From assembly GCF_900119165.1 (NCBI RefSeq), contig NZ_FPJG01000006.1:6386001-6450000 (forward strand): a stretch of 64,000 nucleotides of DNA, given 5' to 3'. How positions within the stretch are numbered: the first letter of the stretch is position 1; each line of letters opens with the position of its first letter. The position numbers and the translations under genes were made by a program. The notes below the pieces were generated by a model. It saw only the letters and a program-made list of their open reading frames with translations. It made no database searches and was not told where the DNA came from. Source of the DNA: Amycolatopsis australiensis (lineage in GTDB: Bacteria > Actinomycetota > Actinomycetes > Mycobacteriales > Pseudonocardiaceae). Shown here piece after piece: positions 60,232 to 64,000 of the stretch.

Positions 60232-61680
60232 ATGACGATTCCCCAGCCGGTCAACTACATCGCCGGCGAGTGGCGCGAGTGCGCGACCGTGCCGGGCGCG
60301 TGGAACCTCGATCCCAACACCCGCACTCCGCTCCACCCTCTCGTCACCACCACGCCCGGCGACGTCGAACACGCGCTGCGGCACGCCGACCGGTGCTACG
60401 ACGCCGGCCGCTGGGACGAGGACGCCCGGAGAGAACGCGCCGAGCTGCTCCGACGCGTCGCGGACAACCTGGCGGCCCGCGCCGAGGACCTTGCCCGGAC
60501 GGACGCACTGACGAGCGGCACCCCGATCAGCGTCACCCGCGCACTCGCGGCCTTCCTGCCCGCGCGGCTGCGCGCGGCGGCAGCCGATCTGGAGACCATC
60601 CCGCGCGTCACGGCGCTGGCCGCCGGCGGCCGCGACGTCCGGCTCTGCAAGGTGCCCTGGGGCCCCGCGGCGATCCTCACCCCGTGGAACGGGCCGAGTT
60701 TCATCCCCGCCGCCAAGACGGCGAGCGCCGTCGCGGCGGGCTGCCCGGTCCTCCTCAAACCCTCCGAGCACGCACCCGGCAGCGCCCAGATCGTCGTCGA
60801 GTGCTTCGTCCAGGCGGGCCTGCCCGCGGGCGCGCTGCAACTGGTGCACGGCGCCGGCGACGTCGGTGCCCGGCTGACGGCCGACCCCCGCGTCAAGATC
60901 GTCTCCTTCACCGGCGGGCCGGGGGCGGGCCGCGCCATCGCACGGGCCGCCGCGGAGGACTTCAAGGTCCTGCAGCTGGAACTCGGCGGCAACAACCCGG
61001 TGCTCGTCCTCGACGACGCCGACCTCGACGTCGCGGCCGACGGCATCCTCGAGGGCCTGACCAAGCTCAACGGTCAGTGGTGCGAGGGGCCCGGCAAGAT
61101 CCTCGCGCACCGCCGTCTGGCCGAGCCCCTGCTCGAAGCGCTCGGCGAGCGGATCGCGAAGCTCGTCGTCGGTCATTCGCTCGACGACGACGCCGAACTC
61201 GGGCCGATCTCCAACGCGCCGCATTTCCGGACGTTGCAAGGAAGAATCGAGCGGCTGCGTGACCTCGGCGCGGTCATCTACCAGCCTGCTCGACTGCCTC
61301 AGCTCGACGGATACTTCCTGTCGCCGACCATCGCCACCGGCGTCGACCCGGCCCACGCCACCGCCGAGCTGTTCGGTCCTGTCGTGTCCCTGCACGCTGT
61401 GGACTCCGACGACGAGGCAGTGCGCGTCGCCAACGCCCACCCCTCGGGCCTCGACGCCTACGTGTTCGGCGCCGACACCGGCCGCGCGATCGAGGTCGGG
61501 GCGCGCCTGTCGGCCGGAGAGGTACGGGTCAACGGCGCGAAACTCGCCGACCTCGGTGCCGGCTCGGCGCAGAGCTTCTGGGGCCCGGCCGGAATCGGCG
61601 GGCACGGCCCGGCCGAGTCGGTCCGGGTCTTCTGCGGTGACCGGGTCGTCGGCGTGGACTCCCCGGACCTCCCGTTGTGA
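60232..61680 (+). CDS. aldehyde dehydrogenase
   Basis: This 482-residue NAD(P)-dependent aldehyde dehydrogenase has TPWNGPSFIPAAKTASAVAA, KPSEHAPG, the general base Glu in LELGGNNPVLVL and the catalytic Cys in NGQWCEGPGKIL. It oxidises the aldehyde made by the adjacent alcohol dehydrogenase to the acid that the ligase activates. It lies 28 bases after the dehydrogenase gene and is the last gene of the rightward operon; the TetR gene is convergent. Confidence 0.92.
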   Translation: MTIPQPVNYIAGEWRECATVPGAWNLDPNTRTPLHPLVTTTPGDVEHALRHADRCYDAGRWDEDARRERAELLRRVADNLAARAEDLARTDALTSGTPISVTRALAAFLPARLRAAAADLETIPRVTALAAGGRDVRLCKVPWGPAAILTPWNGPSFIPAAKTASAVAAGCPVLLKPSEHAPGSAQIVVECFVQAGLPAGALQLVHGAGDVGARLTADPRVKIVSFTGGPGAGRAIARAAAEDFKVLQLELGGNNPVLVLDDADLDVAADGILEGLTKLNGQWCEGPGKILAHRRLAEPLLEALGERIAKLVVGHSLDDDAELGPISNAPHFRTLQGRIERLRDLGAVIYQPARLPQLDGYFLSPTIATGVDPAHATAELFGPVVSLHAVDSDDEAVRVANAHPSGLDAYVFGADTGRAIEVGARLSAGEVRVNGAKLADLGAGSAQSFWGPAGIGGHGPAESVRVFCGDRVVGVDSPDLPL

Positions 61681-61685
61681 AGGGC

Positions 61686-62339
61686 TCAGGTCGATCGGTT
61701 CGAGGCGGCCTTCACCCTGGACCGGCTCCTGGGCCGCTTCGCCGCCGCCTGCCCGATCCGGGCCGCGAGCCAGCTGTCCAGCACGGACGTGACGAGGTTC
61801 AGCTGCTCGTCGGCCAGCGTCTGCCCGCCCCGCGTCAGCCAGTTGATGGCGAAGCCGTCCGCCAAGGCGGCGATGACGTCGATGATGTCGTCGATGGCTT
61901 CGGCGGTGAGCTGCTTCTCCTGGTCCGCGTTGCGGAGGATGGTGCGCATCGTGTCGAACGCGCGCTCGTAGACCCCCGTTCCGCGGTTCTCCGGCTGCCG
62001 CTGCGCCCAGCTGAACAGCTCCAGTGTCGTCGCCGCGAAGCTGTGCGACTCGAAGTAGCAGCCGATGACCCCGCGCAGGAGCTCGCGGGCCGTCACGGCG
62101 AGGCCGGCGTGCGGGTCGCTGTCGGCGAGGACGCTTTGGAACCGGGCGGCCACGAAGTCGAAGACGTCGGCGAACAGGTCCTCTTTGGAGTCGTAGCAGT
62201 AGTGCAGCGTCGCGAGCGGTGCTCGGGCCTGTTCGGCGATCCGTCGCGTCGTGGCGCCGTCGATGCCATGGGCGGCGATGACTTCCACCGCCGCGTTGAC
62301 GAACTCCTGACGCCGCTCGCCGGCCGGGACGCGTGGCAT
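61686..62339 (-). CDS. TetR-family repressor of the amine-catabolism locus
   Basis: This 217-residue TetR protein has an N-terminal helix-turn-helix (EFVNAAVEVIAAHGIDGATT, then RRIAEQARAPLATLHYCYDS) and an all-helical ligand domain. The C terminus is unusually basic (AAKRPRSRSRVKAASNR). It is divergent from an MFS gene with two operator-like repeats between, and the same repeat type recurs in the BVMO/permease intergenic region, so it is the best candidate for controlling the whole locus. ATG 62339 is clear. Confidence 0.9.
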   Translation of the reverse strand: MPRVPAGERRQEFVNAAVEVIAAHGIDGATTRRIAEQARAPLATLHYCYDSKEDLFADVFDFVAARFQSVLADSDPHAGLAVTARELLRGVIGCYFESHSFAATTLELFSWAQRQPENRGTGVYERAFDTMRTILRNADQEKQLTAEAIDDIIDVIAALADGFAINWLTRGGQTLADEQLNLVTSVLDSWLAARIGQAAAKRPRSRSRVKAASNRST

Positions 62340-62376
62340 GCAGCCCTCCTGATCTTCACGTGCTGTGCGACTGGGA

Positions 62377-62395
62377 CAGCTGACTCAGTCAACGC
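62377..62395. promoter_or_regulatory. partial operator copy D
   Basis: CAGCTGACTCAGTCAACGC, upstream of tetR, shares the CARCTGACT core and TCAA/TTGA parts with copies A and B, but not the TTGGTCA half. It could be a weaker autoregulatory site. Confidence 0.4.
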
Positions 62396-62424
62396 AACCC
62401 TACCAGTCTCACGCGACCGAAATA

Positions 62425-62453
62425 TTGGTCAAACGTCTTGATCGCATGACCAA
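62425..62453. promoter_or_regulatory. predicted TetR operator, copy C
   Basis: On the minus strand TTGGTCA and TTGACCA are 14 bp apart, within a segment that matches copy B at 52521-52548 nearly throughout (flanking TCTTC, internal CGATC). It lies between tetR and the divergent MFS gene. The dyad ATTGGTCA/TGACCAAG is palindromic in its outer bases. Confidence 0.7.
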
Positions 62454-62523
62454 GAAGAGTTAGCGTCATGACGCAGCTCACGGGGGATCGATCGCAGGCC
62501 CGCCCACGTCATCGGAGACGAAC

Positions 62524-63984
62524 ATGGCAGAACTCCATCGGCCCGGACTTCCCCACGCGGTGCCCACTCGTCCGCCGGGCAGGGGACCGCTCATCGGAAT
62601 GGGCGCTCTGCTGGTCATCCTGACCAACGCGGTCATCTTCGTGGTGCCGCCGCTCCTGCCGGTCATCGAGGCGCAGTACCACCTCGCCACGCTCGCCCGG
62701 ACGACCTGGGTCTACACCTCACTCACCCTCGGTGGGGGCGCCGGCTTCATCCTGCTGCCGCGGCTCGCGGATCTCCGCGGCGATCGCCACGCGTCCGTGG
62801 TCGCCTCCGCCTTCCTCACGATGGGCGCGCTCGTTCCCGCCGTGGGCAACTCCTACCCGGCCCTGCTGGCGGGCTGCTTCGTGATGGGGTTCGGGGGTGC
62901 CGCCCAGCTGCTTCCCCTCGGATTCCTCCGGCGGAACCTGGGCCAGGGCGGGATCACGGTGGGCGTGGCGGTTCTCGTCGTCGCCACCGGGATCGGCATC
63001 GTCGCCGGCATGATCGGCGGCGGCCTGATCGTGCAGTACCTGTCGCTGCGGAGCTTCTTCGTCATCCTGACCGTCGCGTTCGCCGTGACGACGGTCGCCT
63101 CGTACGTGATCGTTCCGCACACCCCGCCCGCCGAGCCCCACGGCCGCATCGGCGTGGCCGGCACGGTCTGGATGATCGGCTGGGTGGCGGCGATCCTGCT
63201 GACGCTGACACAGGGTCTGGTGTGGGGCGCCGGGGCGTTGATCCCGTTGGTCGTCGGCACCGTCGGCGGGATCTTCTGGGTGCGCGTCGAGCGGAAGTCG
63301 GCCACGGCGGTCTTCGACGTCGCCTTGATGAAGGCCCGGTCGGTGACCGCGGCGTGCGTGTGCATCGCGCTGTTCGCGGCGGTGAACGCGGCCTACCTGC
63401 TCCTGGTCAGCGATTACGCCCAGGTCGTCCCCGGGGCCCTTCGCCCGGGCGACGCCTACGGCCTGGGTCTGAGCGCCCTTCAGACGGGCTGGCTCATGGT
63501 GCCGTTCGCGGTGACGTTCCTGCTCGGCGGTGCCCTCGCGGATCGTCCGGTGGCCCGTGGGCACGGCGTGCCGGTGCTGCTGGCCGGTGCCGGGGTCAGC
63601 GCCGCGGGTCTCGCCTGGCTCGCCCTCGCTCACGACCAGCAGTGGCACTACCTCGTCGGCGCCGCCGTCATGGGCCTGGGCTGCAGCGTCGGCTACGCGG
63701 CCGGCTTCGCGATGGTGCAGATGGCGGTGCCCGAGGAAAAGGCCGGCATGGCCGCCGGCGTCGCCGGGACGTTCATGGCGGTGGGTTTCGCCGTCGGCAC
63801 CGCCTTGATCAGCGCCGACCTCAGTGTCGCGGTCGTCCCCGTGCCCGGCACGGGGCAAGCGGTCGCCGCGGCGGACCTCTACGGCTCGGGCTACTGGCTC
63901 GCGGTCGTCCTGGCCCTGCTCGTGGTGGTGCCGCTCGTCGTCTCCCGCGCACGCGCCCCCCGTCACCGTCTTCAACCGAACTGA
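62524..63984 (+). CDS. MFS transporter
   Basis: This 486-residue major facilitator transporter has about 14 helices, with VTNAVIFVVPPLLPVIEAQY at the start of helix 1, the loop LADLRGDRH equivalent to motif A, and a final basic tail. The DHA2-like length suggests export, perhaps of the amine or a toxic intermediate. It is divergent from tetR with operator copies C and D between. The gene ends 16 bases before the end of the window, so co-transcribed genes may lie beyond. Confidence 0.88.
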   Translation: MAELHRPGLPHAVPTRPPGRGPLIGMGALLVILTNAVIFVVPPLLPVIEAQYHLATLARTTWVYTSLTLGGGAGFILLPRLADLRGDRHASVVASAFLTMGALVPAVGNSYPALLAGCFVMGFGGAAQLLPLGFLRRNLGQGGITVGVAVLVVATGIGIVAGMIGGGLIVQYLSLRSFFVILTVAFAVTTVASYVIVPHTPPAEPHGRIGVAGTVWMIGWVAAILLTLTQGLVWGAGALIPLVVGTVGGIFWVRVERKSATAVFDVALMKARSVTAACVCIALFAAVNAAYLLLVSDYAQVVPGALRPGDAYGLGLSALQTGWLMVPFAVTFLLGGALADRPVARGHGVPVLLAGAGVSAAGLAWLALAHDQQWHYLVGAAVMGLGCSVGYAAGFAMVQMAVPEEKAGMAAGVAGTFMAVGFAVGTALISADLSVAVVPVPGTGQAVAAADLYGSGYWLAVVLALLVVVPLVVSRARAPRHRLQPN

Positions 63985-64000
63985 ACCGAAGGAACCCGAG

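Noticed and set aside
1..64000. CRISPR array, insertion sequence, phage or integrative element
   Set aside because: No regularly spaced repeats, transposase, integrase, att-like direct repeats or structural phage genes were recognised.

Overview
The window is about 64 kb of very GC-rich DNA with dense, short-gap genes, many GTG starts, 4-bp stop/start overlaps, Lsr2, DUF3558, DUF5937-type and MT0933-type proteins, and an aromatic-carotenoid gene set. This points to a filamentous actinomycete, most likely Pseudonocardiaceae (Amycolatopsis-like). That placement is inferred from gene content only. No rRNA, tRNA, CRISPR array, IS element or phage module was recognised.

Layout. 1-3.9 kb: a translationally coupled carotenoid operon (end of a CrtI-like desaturase, crtB, crtYc, crtYd, a CrtT-like methyltransferase, crtU), predicted to make beta-carotene and then isorenieratene-type aromatic carotenoids. 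4-16.6 kb: a TylF-like methyltransferase, an FtsW/RodA-family protein, secreted proteins (HNH-like protein, sedolisin, trypsin-like protease), a DUF3558 lipoprotein, a LuxR regulator divergent from an acyl-CoA synthetase, an XRE-type regulator and an AI-2E-family membrane protein. 16.6-19.2 kb: two broken genes (DUF5937/ArsR regulator and MFS transporter) flanking an intact small secreted protein. 19.2-26 kb: two zinc-free quinone-oxidoreductase-like enzymes, an acyltransferase-3/SGNH protein, a DinB protein and a Tat-exported purple acid phosphatase. 26.3-31.3 kb: a 1666-residue WXG/RHS polymorphic toxin with a nuclease-like tail and no recognisable immunity gene. 31.4-39.5 kb: small genes (cupin, Lsr2, OmpA-like lipoprotein, MT0933-like protein, regulators), an S58 peptidase remnant and a damaged MscS-like gene. 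39.7-48.1 kb: regulator/enzyme pairs (FAH-family enzyme, SDR+MerR, LysR/MBL-fold enzyme, ROK repressor, SnoaL-like+MerR) and a decayed LysR/SDR pair.

48.4-64 kb is the most interesting part: a catabolic locus that appears to be under one TetR regulator. The leftward arm encodes a flavin amine oxidase, an HSL-type esterase and an EthA-like Baeyer-Villiger monooxygenase. The rightward arm encodes an APC permease, a small SCP2-like protein, a glutamine-synthetase-like ligase, a PuuD-like gamma-glutamyl hydrolase, an acyl-CoA ligase fused to an enoyl-CoA hydratase, a zinc alcohol dehydrogenase and an aldehyde dehydrogenase, followed by tetR and a divergent MFS transporter. Read as chemistry, this is amine -> ketone -> ester or lactone -> alcohol or hydroxyacid -> aldehyde -> acid -> acyl-CoA -> beta-oxidation, with a possible gamma-glutamylation branch. 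The logic matches cyclohexylamine/cyclohexanone catabolism but the gene set is different. Related 28-bp operator-like sequences lie in both divergent promoter regions.

Several genes carry frameshifts, stops or rearrangements (about 16.7-19.2, 31.4-31.7 and 44.1-45.5 kb, possibly also 5.1-5.4, 35.0-35.2 and 38.1-39.1 kb). Where only one frameshift is present, an assembly error cannot be excluded.
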